A stretch of 64,000 nucleotides of DNA from Cheiracanthium punctorium. Taxonomy: Eukaryota > Arthropoda > Arachnida > Araneae > Cheiracanthiidae. The translations under genes were made by a program, and so were the position numbers. The notes beneath the pieces are model-generated. The model worked only from the letters and a program-made list of their open reading frames with translations, was not told the DNA's origin and searched no databases. Every line of letters begins with the position of its first letter. Position 1 is the first letter of the stretch. Of the stretch, positions 11,391-22,630 are shown piece after piece. The stretch is from NCBI GenBank assembly GCA_038373885.1, contig JAWZYV010013289.1, positions 1 to 64,000 of the forward strand, written 5' to 3'.

Positions 11391-12463
11391 AGCCTTGAAT
11401 ACTCCAAACAGCTTCCCAAAAATATGTCTTTGCAGTATCCGGCCAAGGGCTTGCTTTTGTGTTTCCCCCCTTTCACAAAGCCCCATCGACCTTGAACCAA
11501 AGACATTGCCTTGAACTAACAAGACGGAGCATTGGGGCGGAAACCGTGTTCGAACATCTCCGGCGAGCAACCCACAAACAGCTGATCTTTGTTGTTATTT
11601 GGAAGATCGCGCGCGTTGTATTGCGTATCTCGGCGCGTTGATATACAGCTATGTTTTAGTTCTAGAAACCGCTCAAACCATCGTCAATGAGCATGTTAAA
11701 ATTAATTCTTACTTCCCTTAATTACACAACCTATTAGAGTAGAATATTAATATTTAATTCATTTCGATTGTGTCTTTCTTTAATAATAAATGATTAATTT
11801 TCGCTATTGTAAAGACCAAAATTAACTAACTGGAAAGAGTACTAATTAAAAAATACAAACTTTTTGTATTTTAACTTGCCAAGAATTATTACATATCTTA
11901 GTAGTCGATAATTTAAAATATTTAATTGATGAGGAAATTATTTACATGGTAGACAAAAATAAAAAGATCAAAATAATTTTCAAAAGATAAAGAAGAAATT
12001 ATCCAAATGTTGGACCAAAATAAATACAAATTAATGAAGAAAAAAAACATTTTTATTAATTAATCCACCACTTAAAAAGTACACCAACAATTCTTGAATA
12101 TAAAATACAGATCACTTAAACAAATATGTTTACTCTTACATTCCCTAATTTTGGCATTCAAAATACATATTATTAAAAACAATTACAATTCATCGCAAAA
12201 TTTAATACAATAGGCTAATAATTGGATAAAAAATAAGATGCTTCAATGAAGGAAAAAATATAAATCCATTATTATTAAGAATTTAAAAATATTTATTTAA
12301 TATTAAATAGATAACTATGTAAACTCTAGTTTAATTAAGAAGCTGAATAATAGAAAATACCAAGAAAAATCTAGGAATTTTAAATATCTTATTTAGAATT
12401 ACACTCGTTCATTTTAAAATTATTTTAGAAAAATTAAGTAAAATTTAACTAATAAAACACTCA
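11391..12463. other. Non-coding DNA, GC-rich at the left, AT-rich at the right
   Basis: From 11391 to about 11640 the composition is markedly GC-richer and CpG-richer than the surroundings, with open frames on both strands but no recognisable domain. From 11650 to 12463 it is very AT-rich and featureless. Confidence 0.4.
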
Positions 12464-12468
12464 CAAAA

Positions 12469-12540
12469 AATAGATGTCTCCTTTTCCGATGAATCGGATG
12501 CAGAGGATGATAACACTGAACTAGAGGATCAATTACCAGA
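12469..12540 (+). repeat. Inverted duplicate of a P-type transposase segment
   Basis: This segment of about 72 bp reads, on the plus strand, the same acidic SDESDAEDDNTELEDQLP stretch that the minus-strand transposase relic encodes at 13178-13250. Only a few mismatches separate the copies. The two are inverted and about 640 bp apart. The fragment has no continuation of the gene on either side. Confidence 0.85.
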
Positions 12541-12919
12541 CTAGAATAACGGGGATCAGATGGGTAATTTAGAAATTTAATTAATTTTGTTTTTTATTGA
12601 ATTTATTGAATGAGGATGGGGTATATATTTACCACTATACAACAAATATAAACACCATTATTAAATACAAAGTTACTGGTTTTAAAATAAAATTTCGTGA
12701 ATGTTTTCCTTATATTTTTAGAATTATTTTATAATTATATGAAGCGGTTGCATGGTGCATTCTTATTTGTAAATATTTTTCAATTATACATTTTACTAAA
12801 ATTATAAAATGATTATTTTCTGCTTCATGGTCAAACATATGGTTTTCGAGGCATTTAAAAAAATTATTTACATTAATTTTCTTTAAAACTTGCTGTGTCA
12901 TATAAAGAATAATTTTGTT

Positions 12920-13466
12920 TTACCCAAAACCAAATGCTTTTTCAGTCTGGCGAAAAACAATTTCTGTGTGTTTACATAATATTACAACATCATTTGCTGG
13001 CACAATTAACCCAGCATCAGGTGAAAATGCCTTATAGGCTATCAGCCCAGATTTTTCTTCATTGGATAATATTGCAGAAATGCAAAGTTCACACGTTAAA
13101 GTTTTTAGCAATTTTCGTACGACAAAACCTGCTATATATTGAACAACATCTGGAATAAAATTATTGAGTCCAACAGATGGTAATTGATCCTCTAGTTCAG
13201 TGTTATCGTCCTCTGCATCGGATTCATCGGAAGAGGAGACATCTATTTTCCTTGTGCTACATAAAATTCTCATACTATCTACATTTTGAGAGTTTCCAAA
13301 AACTGACCCTTTAACACTGTTGTGCAGCAAGAGCCTCTTGTAGGCATTTTCAAACTGCCTACAAGTAGGGTTGTTGTTTGAACCACCCCTTGCTCTAATG
13401 GCACTAAAAAATGTTTCGATGTGGTCCTGGGAAAATTTGTAGGCCAACAGATACCTCAAGCTTTTC
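12920..13466 (-). pseudogene. P-element/THAP9-like transposase, C-terminal exon
   Basis: The minus-strand frame encodes the conserved C-terminal part of P-type (THAP9-like) transposases. It contains the block SQDHIETFFSAIRARGG, then NNPTCRQFENAYKRLL, an acidic low-complexity linker, and a second block IAGFVVRKL with a CELC pair. The exon probably begins at 13466: a polypyrimidine tract followed by TTTCTCTAG lies immediately upstream, so the in-frame leader reaching 13525 is likely intron. In the family this region belongs to the GTP-binding and catalytic assembly. The RNase-H-like core residues are not present. With the THAP exon at 13959-14023 it forms an internally deleted, non-functional gene. 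Confidence 0.8.
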
Positions 13467-13958
13467 CTAGAGAAATAACAGCTAGAGAACAGAAAGAGAA
13501 ATAACAGCTTCTGAAATATAAACATAAAAATATATTTTTCTCTCTCATTTTGCGATTAATTATAACTATCTTCGCAATCATTGCTATTAAACATACAAAA
13601 AAGTAGGGAACTTACTAAAAATAAAAATAGACTTCATTGACACATTTTGTTTACATTAACTTAAATTAATTTAGTCAATATCCGAACATCTAAAGTATGC
13701 AAGCAATTAAAATCCTATACATGACATAAAAGTTAGACATTTAAAACAATAAAATACGTTTCTTTTACATTAGGTTATACAATATCAAATAAAAAGCTTT
13801 CAACTTTAAAAGAACGTCGGCGTATTGCCACGTGCAATGACCGGATAGTTAAGACCTATTTCTATGATGATCAAATAAAGTTTTCACTTAAATGAATAGA
13901 GTAAAACCTTATTCAATGTTTTAATAAGGTGTAATTTAACGTCTAAAATCATACTTAC
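13467..13958 (-). other. Putative intron or deleted interior of the P-type transposase
   Basis: This AT-rich stretch lies between the THAP exon donor and the acceptor of the C-terminal exon. No coding similarity is seen. A full P-type transposase needs well over 1.5 kb of coding sequence here, so most of the gene has been deleted. Confidence 0.5.
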
Positions 13959-14023
13959 GTGAAAAAAGAGTATCCTTGGCCGGCTTTAGCATTACAATTG
14001 TATGCGACACAAGAGTTCACCAT
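13959..14023 (-). pseudogene. THAP zinc-finger first exon of the P-type transposase
   Basis: From ATG (complement of 14021-14023) the frame reads MVNSCVAYNCNAKAGQGYSFF. This is the start of a THAP domain: the first Cys pair spaced C-x4-C, and the SFF that precedes the rest of the finger. The codons run straight into a consensus 5' splice site, AC|GTAAGTAT, at 13958-13951. THAP domains bind DNA and form the N-terminus of P-type transposases. The remainder of the finger should be on a second exon, which I do not find. Upstream the gene is bordered by the Harbinger-like element ending at 14053. Confidence 0.75.
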
Positions 14024-14052
14024 GTTCACTGTATGGGCGCAAAGGCGAATGA

Positions 14053-15217
14053 GGGCCCGATTCAAACGAAACAGAGTGCTATCGTTTTCCGTTGCGATCG
14101 CGGAAATTTTCGACTGATTCCTATGTTTCCTATTCAAGTGAAACCTGTCTATCGCGTTTGGATCACGTGACACTGCGACTGGTGTTTTGCTATCGCTTTT
14201 TCAAACGCGATCGTTTTCGAGAACATGGCGGATCTATCGGCGGATAGTTGATAAGAAGATTACAACAACAACGAAGACTCGTTATTTAAAATTATGAAGC
14301 AATCCGTTGGAATTATCAGACAGGGAATTCTGCAAAAGATTTAGGCCTGCGGAAAGCTGAATTTTCTCGCAGAACAGAATTTCTGTAGGGTTTATTTTCT
14401 GTCGGCCTTTGAGTTCTACTCTAGCAGACACTACGATGCAGGCGCCATCTATAGTCCTTATTTTAAATCGTTTATTGCTCGATAAATTTAATATTTGAAA
14501 CAGCGCGAAAAAATTCATGAATAACGAATAATTTCTCCCTAAAATAAGCATCCTAGCAACCCTCCTAAACAAATACAAATATTCATACCATTATATTAAG
14601 GATGTCTTTGATTGTTAATTATATATCAGAAAATAAAATATATAGTAACTCTACCTCTCCATTATAATTATAAGCAGCTTCTCTGCTACAGAAAAATAAA
14701 ATGTAGTAGGCAAACTAGAGAACAATTATTATTCGAACAATTCGACATGATAATTATGACGAACAATACTATTATTAATAATTTTCTAAAAAAAATCTTC
14801 ATAAATTAAAAATGTATTTCCATGATTATAAACATATAAAAAATATTAACCTAAAACAGTTAAAATTTTAAAACATTAACCTACAATACTGTTGGGGAAA
14901 AAAATTAAGACACAGCCTGTAGTCCGTTGCAGCTCAAACATAAATAAATAAACAGTTAGTCGTCGCCATTAAGTTAAAAGTTTTTTCCAGAGAAAGATGC
15001 GATTTTTTTATTGGTTAACAGCGACTTTCTACGTCACCGGAAGTTGCGTTTTCACTCTGTGGCGATAAAGTTTCGATCTAGCAAACCTGTAAGTTCGATC
15101 GCCTATTTTGTTTCACTTTGAATACACTTTTGCGATCGCTTGTAAAAGCGATCGAACTTCCAGAGAGAAAACGATCGTTTTGGAGACGACCGATCGCGTT
15201 TCGTTTGAATCGGGCCC
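14053..15217. mobile_element. Harbinger-like (PHIS-type) non-autonomous element, TSD TGA
   Basis: Perfect 19-bp terminal inverted repeats start gggcccgattcaaacgaaa at 14053 and end in the reverse complement at 15217. The flanking trinucleotide tga is duplicated at 14050-14052 and 15218-15220. G-rich ends with a 3-bp TNA duplication fit the PIF/Harbinger group. Subterminal regions contain many cgatcg/gcgatcg motifs. No transposase was recognised: the minus-strand frame at 14282-14578 has no known domain. It sits just upstream of the THAP exon, where a promoter would be. Confidence 0.65.
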
Positions 15218-15220
15218 TGA

Positions 15221-15478
15221 GTCCCACATTCACGTGACCATTTCGCTGGAGATGTTCGAACCAAAAACTGGTTTCCCGCTCGCAAGCGTGCTCCGTCTTC
15301 TTCAGTGAAAGGTCGATGCAAAGCCCGGACGTGAGAATTGACTGGCTACGTAATAAGGAACCATATCTAAGGTTTAGGTCTGAAATTCTTCTAGATTTCG
15401 GAGGCAATCAATCATTTTAATGGTTCTTCTTCCCTTGCATTGTATTCTCCCCTTTAGGTTTACTGGGATGCTGTGTGA
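15221..15478. other. Unclassified DNA between the Harbinger-like element and gypsy copy 1
   Basis: A minus-strand frame runs through it but mixes with the terminal repeat of the neighbouring element and has no domain. It is probably the original upstream flank of the THAP relic. Confidence 0.4.
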
Positions 15479-17259
15479 GGGAACACCGTTAACTTCGTAC
15501 GACCAAAGTCACCGGAAGTACGAGAGAAGAGGTCTTCAAATTCACTTATCACTTTCTTCGCAGCCCTTCTCTGTTCTGCCGTTAACTCCACGTCTTGTAT
15601 CAATTCCTTCGTCATACACTCGAAAGATTTAGCTGTCGTTTGGCTGATATTCTTATTAATGCAGGTAACAGGAGTGCATGTCGACAACACTTCAGTTTTG
15701 TTTATCACCTTCGACTTGTCCGTCACATTTGCTACTCTAATTGGAATTTCTGTTCTCAACAAGTCCACAAGTGTTGCTCTAACGGAATCACTATTGTTTG
15801 GGTGTTCGATTAATCCAAAACGGAATTTATTGCTTTCTTTTACTGTTCCAGAAATTATTGAACCGGTTCTCGGAGGTAGAGTGATATCAGTCTGGGCTAT
15901 TATTTGCTGAACAGGTAAAACAGTTTCATTTATAATATCGAACGCAGCTATTTCTTCTGAGTCTGAACGAAGCTCATTATTCTTAAAGTCCAAATTAAAT
16001 TTGTGTAATTTTAAAAAGTCCAGTCCGAGAATAAAAGAGTCCGTAATATTGGCTACATATACCACATGGTCATATCTGGCATTTCCAAAAGTGATTTCCA
16101 CTCTTGCTTTTCCGCCCACTTCGATCTTGTCACCTGTCACAGTCTGGAGGGTCAGCGAGGGCGGAGTCCAGATAACCTTCAAGTTTAATTTCTTGGCCAG
16201 ATCTGTCCTTATGATGGTTACATTCGCTCCAGTATCAATCACCATATGGCATGGAGAACCATTTACGTATCCGAGTACGGATAGTCCATTACTGCCGCCA
16301 TTCACTGATGAAATCTGCAAGACTTTCAAACGAGGCTTTTGAATATCCCTCAGCCTCTGTTCCTGAAAGTCATCTCTTTTCTGTCTTCCTTCATGGGCTT
16401 CTCTGGTGCATTGATAACTGCGATCTTTACGACGAGAGTTCTTTTGTGCTTCACAGTATTTTCGTAAATAGCCCTCGCTGTTGCACCTCCAACATTTCAC
16501 TTTTCTTGACTCTGACTGTTCTGGTCGTTCCACCAGATTTTCCAGGGTCTTTAATTTATTCTCTAATCTCTCCATTTCTCCATCCGTAGGCTCCTGGAAT
16601 GACACAGCTCCAACATTATGCCGCTCTTTTCTTACGGCCAGTTGAGCTGCCTCTAGCTTCATGGCGAATACGAGGGCGGGCCTGAGATCTTTATAATCCG
16701 CCAAGATCAATGCTTTCTGAATTTCAGAGTCCAAGAGGCCTTCAATAAAATGTTGCACTGCAACTTCTTCTCGAACGTTATCAGGATAACTGCCATAGGC
16801 TAGATGACACAGCCTATCTATGTCGGAAGCCAGCTCTTGGAGGGTCTTGCCAGGTCTTTGCATTCTTGACTTAAGTTGGATTCTACTATATTCTTTCTGG
16901 CGCTTCTCTCCGAATTTTATCTCCAAGGCACTTGCGAGGGCGCCAAAATCTCCTATCTTCGTCTCTCCAATGGTTTGCAAAACGCTAATTGCGTCTCCGC
17001 TAAGGGAAGCAGCCAGTTGGTTCGCTTTCTCGGACTCGCTCCAACCATTGGCTCTGGCGACCATCGAAAATTGGGTCTTGTATGCTTCCCAGGGATTCTT
17101 TCCGTCATAAGGCGTTAATTTCACTGCTGGGCGGCGTGACGACGACCTCATGTTTTCAGGTACCTTTCCCAGCTTTACTAAACTGTCCAGTTTTTCTTCT
17201 AACTTGTTCTCAATCGTTTCCTCAATTTTATTATTAAATTCTTCACGTAATTCTTTCAT
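15479..17259 (-). pseudogene. gypsy gag (capsid, zinc knuckle) and aspartic protease, copy 1
   Basis: A long minus-strand frame of about 590 codons. Residues about 45-220 are a retrotransposon capsid domain (TPYDGKNPWEAYKTQF, later LQELASDIDRLC). Near residue 255 is a zinc knuckle, CWRCNSEGYLRKYC, in which the usual His of C-C-H-C is replaced by Tyr; copy 2 keeps His. Near residue 340 is the retropepsin active site VIDTGANVTII. The capsid packages the RNA and the protease matures the polyprotein. The frame ends in unrelated residues right after the linker, marking the truncation. The first ATG here is not the gag start: gag begins at 17576 and is separated from this frame by frameshifts. Confidence 0.85.
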
Positions 17260-17576
17260 GTTTTTTCTCTTGACTTTCTTCTAGGAGCGACATTCTTCTC
17301 TCCATTATCTCTTGCATCTTCCTGCACACTCTTTTCGAATTTCTCTAATTTTCCCAAAGCAGTCTCCATTTTCTCCAATCCCAATTTCATTTCTTCTTGA
17401 CCGGCTTCAATTTTCTTCTCTAAATCCACTTTCATCTGTTCTTGTCCGGCTTCAATTTTATTTTCTAAATCGGCTTGTCCGGCTTCAATTTTCTTCTCTA
17501 AATCAGCTTTCATCTCGTCTTGTCCGGATTTCATCTCCTTCATCATCTCCATGAGCTTTTGAAGTTGTTCTTCCAT
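17256..17576 (-). pseudogene. gypsy gag N-terminal coiled coil, copy 1
   Basis: Starting at the ATG complementary to 17574-17576 the frame gives MEEQLQKLMEMMKEMKSGQ, followed by repeated units of the kind DLEKKIEAGQ. This is a heptad-like, charged repeat predicted to form a coiled coil. Copy 2 has the same start and repeat type. Two frameshifts near 17256-17290 separate this part from the capsid frame, which in copy 2 is continuous. The open frame continues upstream of this ATG into the leader and LTR, which I exclude because it is not conserved coding sequence. Confidence 0.7.
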
Positions 17577-17617
17577 TTTTCTTCTTGTCAAAACACTGGA
17601 AAATAAGTCTTTCTTTA

Positions 17618-17635
17618 GAATCCCGATTGACACCA
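17618..17635 (-). other. Putative primer-binding site of gypsy copy 1
   Basis: On the minus strand, 5 bases after the 5' LTR end, the sequence is TGGTGTCAATCGGGATTC. It starts with TGG, complementary to a tRNA 3' CCA end, as required for reverse-transcription priming. The same site in copy 2 has lost the GG (agtgtcagaatcggg). The tRNA species was not determined. Confidence 0.55.
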
Positions 17636-17640
17636 AATCT

Positions 17641-18582
17641 TGCAGAACTACTCTGCTTGTTTCCGGGGTTCGTCGTTCTAAAGTCCAGTTGGTGACGACA
17701 ATTCTAGTAAAAAGTCCACTGGTCAGGATGGAACACAATTTTATTGCTTCTAGAACGTCGTGGAACAATCAGCTGTACACAATTCACAAGCACAATCTAG
17801 CAGTAACGTGCTTTTAGCAGTCCGCTTAGGTCAGAAGCTTTCACAAATGCTGTATTTCTCACACAAAATAAGTCACTTTCACAGGCAAAAAATTCAGTGA
17901 AAATATTCAAGGGATATCGTACACAATCCCTTAAGACACAGCAATGAAGAACTTACACACAGCACTTTAAAAACAGCTTCATAAAGCAAGCTAAAACACA
18001 GCTTCTATAGCACTATCAATTCACAAAGCAAGCGTACTCTCCTTGGAAGAGCTCTTCACACACTGAGCGTTCAACTCGCACTGAACTATCGGGGCAGCGC
18101 GCGGTTCTATATATATCCGAGGCAGAAGCTGCGAGCAGCTTCCAGAAGTCTATTTCTCGAGGATTCTACATAAAGTGTGAATTTTTGAAGCATTTGATTA
18201 CGTCATAGAAGAGAAATGTTAGGTTATTATGCGTTTTTAATGCAGGAAAACCAACTTCCAGGCCCCATTGGGAAAATCGCGCCAAATGACCAAAATGTCG
18301 CCAAGTTTGGCGACTTTTGGCGAAATATCGCCAAATTTGGCGCCGAAAATAACTCCCCAAAAGTGAAGAGATCTAAGCCAGATCTAAGCCTAAGACCAAT
18401 ATTTCTCGAGTTTTCTAGAAATCCCATATATTTGAATGGGAAACCGAAACCTCCGTATCTCCGGTTCTAATAGTCCGATTTTGATGCAACACAAAGCAAA
18501 ATTTATCTATTTGAAGCGTAGAATACGAATTTTAAACCATTTTAAACCCCAGAGCAGCGGGTTGCTCCGAAAATTCGTAACA
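17641..18582 (-). repeat. 5' LTR of gypsy copy 1 (942 bp)
   Basis: Read on the minus strand it begins TGTTACGAATTTTC and ends AGTTCTGCA, so it has TG...CA ends. The order of landmarks matches the two LTRs of copy 2: a TATA-like tatatata at 18108-18116, a gccaaattt-rich palindromic block near 18280-18350, and the LTR ends themselves. Confidence 0.85.
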
Positions 18583-19108
18583 ATATATGTATCCTTATTT
18601 AGTGTTAATACCTAAGTTTCACAAAACACCACTAAAATTTAGGACAGCTACTATAGATGTAACACATATATAGCCAGTAAAATATTACTTAAAATACTTA
18701 CCTCTATGCATGATCTGTATATAAAATCAAATACATCTTCCATATCTATAGGTAATAGCTATGAACTGAAAAATAAGATTAAAGATCTACAAAATGTGGT
18801 TAACGTATCTACTTATGATTTCAAAGACCTATTCAATATCATACCTTTAGACGATTTGTACAATGTTTTATTAAATCTATTTATAATTAGTATTAATAAC
18901 ATTAACTTTCCATCTAACATAGATACTAATTATTTCAAAGATCTATTAAAGTTCATAGTTTATAATAATTACATTCTGCATAATAGCAAATTATATAGGC
19001 AAACTTTAGGAATACCACAGGTGGTTCTAATTCTAGTTACTTAGCTGACCTATATTTATATAATTATGAAAAAAATTACAGTAATTCTCTTATATATATA
19101 GGTACATG

Positions 19109-19389
19109 CACACTTAAACCAAACGTGCGAAATTCGATCAGTCGGAGCGAAAAGTGAGTCAGTTTTCAAAAGTGAGCTTCTCCTTTAGGAGCGTTTTTCG
19201 ATCACAAGAGCGGAGCGGAATATAACAATAAGCGAGGGGAGAATTTCTCGGATAAAACAGGCAGGGAAGAAAGACGTTCTCAAAAAAAAGACTACGTAAA
19301 GAGCACTTTCGCGGAAAAACCGGTCGTTTTTCATGGAAACTGATCGCTCCGGGATGTATCGTTTTTTTCGCTCTTAGGGTTTAAGCGTG
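19109..19389. mobile_element. 281-bp MITE inserted in the Penelope-like RT
   Basis: Terminal repeats cacacttaaacc (left) and ggtttaagcgtg (right) are inverted matches at 11 of 12 positions. The second Penelope copy (ggtacatagatgac, from 19881) is the empty site. Comparison gives a target TA, kept at 19390-19391 and mutated to TG at 19107-19108. The interior is GC-richer than the surroundings and has no open frame of note. Confidence 0.75.
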
Positions 19390-19743
19390 TAGATGACATT
19401 ATTACAATACCACTGTTAATAATTATAATGATTCTGACAATTTCTCAATAGCTTACCATTCAACCCTGGAATTAATAAAATGTCCTAATGATAATAGATT
19501 AATAAACTTCTTAGACTTACAACATAAAATTAATGATGATAAGTCTATCATTCAATATATTTAATAAAAGAGATGATTTTAATTTTCATGTTAATGCATT
19601 TACTCATTTTACTTCATGTATGCACACATCTGTTTTTAGAAACATAATCTCCAATCATAAATATAGAATAGAGTCTCTATGTACCAATAGTTTTAAGGCC
19701 AATAACTTAACATACCTATATAAAACAGCTATATAAAACAGCT

Positions 19744-20250
19744 ATAATTACATTCTGCATGATAACAAATTATATAGGCAAACTTTAGGAATACCACAGG
19801 ATGGTTCTAATTCTAGTTACTTAGCTGACCTATATTTATATAATTATAAAAATATTACAGTAATTCTCTTATAATATATAGGTACATAGATGACATTATT
19901 ACAATAGCCACTGATAATAATTATAATGATTCTGACAATTTCCCAAAAGCTTACCATTCAACCCTAGAATTCATAAAAAATCCTAATGATAATAGATTAA
20001 TAATTTTTTGAGACTTACAACATAAAATTAATGATGATAAGAGTCTATCATTCAATATATTTAATAAAAGAGATGATTTTAATTTTCACGTTAATGCATT
20101 TACTCATTTTCCTTCATGTATGCACACATCTGTTTTTAGAAACATAATCTCCAATCATAAATATAGAATAGAGTCTCTGTGTACCAATACTTTTAAAGCC
20201 AATAACTTAACATGCCTATATAAAACAGCTCTGAAATATAAATATCTAGG
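19744..20250 (+). repeat. Second, partial copy of the Penelope-like RT region
   Basis: Nearly identical to 18963-19735 minus the MITE, in direct orientation. It is the better-preserved copy around the YIDD motif, but its frame still breaks. Confidence 0.85.
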
Positions 20251-20290
20251 TAGATTTCTAAAATCAATAATCTATTCAATATGTAACAAA

Positions 20291-21079
20291 TAAAACTCTA
20301 TGTGCAACTTAGTTTATTGGATGGTGAGGATGGGGCTGGTTGTTGGTTATTTTAAATTCAAAAAATAAATAAATAAATAAATAAAAAGAAAAGAATAAAA
20401 CATACATCTGTATATTTTATACAAATAAATTTATATATATTAATTGTACGTATCGAATTTCCTTTCTTTCGTAGGCATGCTATACATATTCGCGTAAGTT
20501 GTTTATAATTTTGTTGGTATCAGCAAGGTTTCCACTTCTTCTCACGGTATTAAATATTTGACGAGATTGGTTGGAGTCTCTGTGTCCGTCACTGTTGGTT
20601 TTTGTTCGCGAAAATTAATATAAATTTATACTAACGGTTTTGTCGGTTCTTGAAGGGAAACATTAGCAGTGGCGTGATTTCAATGATGAGTGCTTGCCAA
20701 ATTGTGCATGTCTGGCCTGTTACTATTGTTCTAATGTAACGTTTGCTCCTGTTTTCAATAGAAGTTTAACAGTCCTCCTCTTTCACCAATTTTTTAAAGG
20801 TGTACGTGAGGCCTAGACTGTTAATGGAGTATTTACTGCTTAGAAAGTCTCCTTCCAATTTGAGAAGTTTACCTGGTTTTCGGGAGGTTACAAAAGCACG
20901 AAATGCAACAAAGCACAGTTTCTCAGCACAGATAACGTTTTTCTGCTTACGGCGACAGCTCACAAACTGCACCAACTGCTCCTGGGTGCGATCTGCCCCT
21001 CCTTATATAGATTCACCAAAATCGCTATGATTTTCACGAGACTCCAGAAAAATCCCAATTAGATTGCTTTAATAGAAAT
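20291..21079. other. Non-coding DNA, possibly the remaining part of a diverged LTR
   Basis: It contains an (AAAT)n tract near 20362-20383. The part from about 20640 to 21079 leads into the diverged gypsy LTR and may be its R-U5 portion, but I see no direct match to the other LTRs. Short frames on both strands at 20766-21030 have no domain. Confidence 0.35.
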
Positions 21080-21446
21080 ACAAATGAGTAATACTACCCT
21101 GTTACGTGATACAAATGCAGGAGCAGGAAGCAAACGTCACAGGCTCCATTAGTAAGATAGCTCCAAATTTCACTAAGCTAGGCCAATTTTGGCGAAAATT
21201 CGCCAAATTTTCTACCAAAAATAAGATCCCCAAAACTGAAGTCAGCTAAGCATTGCGTCGGTATTTCTCAAGAATTCGAGAAAACCCTATGCTAAATAAA
21301 AGGAACACCCCAAACTCCATATTTTGCGTTTTAGTTAGCCCATTTTCAAGCAACAAAATGCAAACTTTAATTATGTGACACGTAGAATACGAATTTAAGA
21401 CTACATTTAACCCTTGATCGACAGATCATCTCAAAAATTTGTCACA
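21080..21446 (-). repeat. Diverged gypsy LTR fragment (probably solo LTR)
   Basis: This follows the U3 part of the 17641-18582 LTR motif by motif: a gcgaaaattcgccaaattt palindromic block, aaaataagatccccaaaa, tatttctcaagaattc, acgtagaatacgaattt and aaaaatttgtcaca at the end. It is clearly older or from a sister subfamily. No internal region adjoins it. Confidence 0.7.
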
Positions 21447-22630
21447 ATATGAAATAGCTTATAATTCTCTTTCAATATGCATAGTTTACAAATAAGCTTA
21501 TAGTGTTGAATGCTTTTCTTCTTGTGATATAAATCGTTAGAATGACGAAACAAGAAGTTTTCAAATTCCAGTTAGTAATGAGATCCGCTGCGAGCCATAT
21601 CGACATTATATTAAAGAATCCAACATCAGACAAGAAATAGAGAAATAGACATTATTTTTTTGTAAATAAAAGCTACCTCCACCGGATCTGCTGGGCTATG
21701 TTAACGCTGAACCTACTTCCTGTTGGCATGGTCACTGCCACGGGGGTATACTCTGTGGAGGGGAAGCTAAGAAGAATTGCTGCATATAAATTGCTAGAAT
21801 TTCGGCATATAAATTTGTCATCCAATAGATGGCGTGCTACGTAAGAAGGGAAGGGTAAACCAATGTTATGAAAGCGTGCTTCAATTCATTTTAAATAATT
21901 TTTCTTCTTGAATAATTCAAACGTAGTAAAATTTTATTGTTGAAACTCTAAATTATAACAAAAGTTTTTTTTAAACTCGATAGCCGCACAATTTAAAATA
22001 ATGGAGTACCGCCATTAAAAAAAAAAGAATTGTTTCTCGTGTACACCCACCGCAAATTTTCTATTTTTGTTTTGTGAATAAATAATTAGTTATCTGAAAA
22101 ACGCACAGAAAGAAAGAAATATCAAAATTTACTACTACATACTACCTGGCGCTTCTTTTCAATGAAAAATAATATTTTTATGTAACCGACACAGAAAATG
22201 TATCTTACACTCTGATACTTTTTAAATAGGGTAAATTGATGTTTCATAATAATTGGCCAACTGTTTAAAGAAAATAATACCTTGAAGCTCTCCAAGACAG
22301 CTTCTATTTGTCAACATAAGTTCATGAATAGCGTGTGTGAAATTTCTCTTGGTACTGTCTTGTAGAGAATGTTAAAGTTTCTCGTGTACAGTTATGCACT
22401 TGACAAAACGTGCTTTTGGGGCTTTTGAATAAGCATGCTTCGAAAGTAAGTACCGTCACAGCTTTTCAATTCTTTTACCAGCTATTAGGCATTCAATAAT
22501 GCTTTAGATAACACATGAGAAGACAGGAGCAATCAAAGCCGCACGATATTATTTACCAAAGTAATTTCTGTTTCAGTTGCCGTAATGATTTGATCAGCTT
22601 TCTGAAACACTGATTGATCATAAGTCACTA
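21447..22630. other. AT-rich non-coding DNA
   Basis: No gene was recognised. A segment of about 100 bp at 21671-21772 has imperfect inverted ends (agctacctccac / gtggaggggaagct) and could be a small hairpin repeat. Confidence 0.45.

Larger units (their letters stand above)
15479..18582 (-). mobile_element. Ty3/gypsy retrotransposon copy 1, truncated after protease
   Basis: In minus-strand order it has a complete 5' LTR (18582-17641), a primer-binding site, gag and protease. Homology to a gypsy polyprotein then stops within the protease-RT linker near 15479, so reverse transcriptase, RNase H, integrase and the 3' LTR are missing. It is the same family as 56772-63879, with similar LTRs and gag. 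Its right flank (atat at 18583) abuts a Penelope-like sequence. No matching left flank can be tested because that side is truncated. Confidence 0.85.
18583..20290 (+). pseudogene. Penelope-like element reverse transcriptase, partly duplicated and split
   Basis: The frames show Penelope-like RT motifs in order: LVLIPKFHKTPLKFR (18593-18640), then STYDFKDLFNIIPLDDL with the first catalytic Asp (about 18811-18860), then GIPQ...SNSSYLADLYLYNYE (19010-19070), then YIDD (the YxDD active site). These are followed by FLDLQHKINDD and the C-terminal SMHTSVFRNIISNHKYR-type region. The segment from about 18963 to 19735 is repeated from 19744 to 20250. In the first copy a 281-bp MITE separates the Y from IDD. 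Stops and frameshifts break both. No GIY-YIG endonuclease was recognised downstream. Partial head-to-tail copies are typical of this class. Confidence 0.75.

Noticed and set aside
11205..11570. 121-codon minus-strand open frame
   Set aside because: It spans a GC-rich block into an AT-rich tail, has no recognisable domain, and overlaps other frames of similar quality on the plus strand.
14282..14578. 98-codon minus-strand frame inside the Harbinger-like element
   Set aside because: No match to Harbinger transposase or Myb-like proteins was seen, and the codon pattern is unconvincing.
15078..15407. 109-codon minus-strand frame
   Set aside because: Part of it is the terminal repeat of the Harbinger-like element; no domain.
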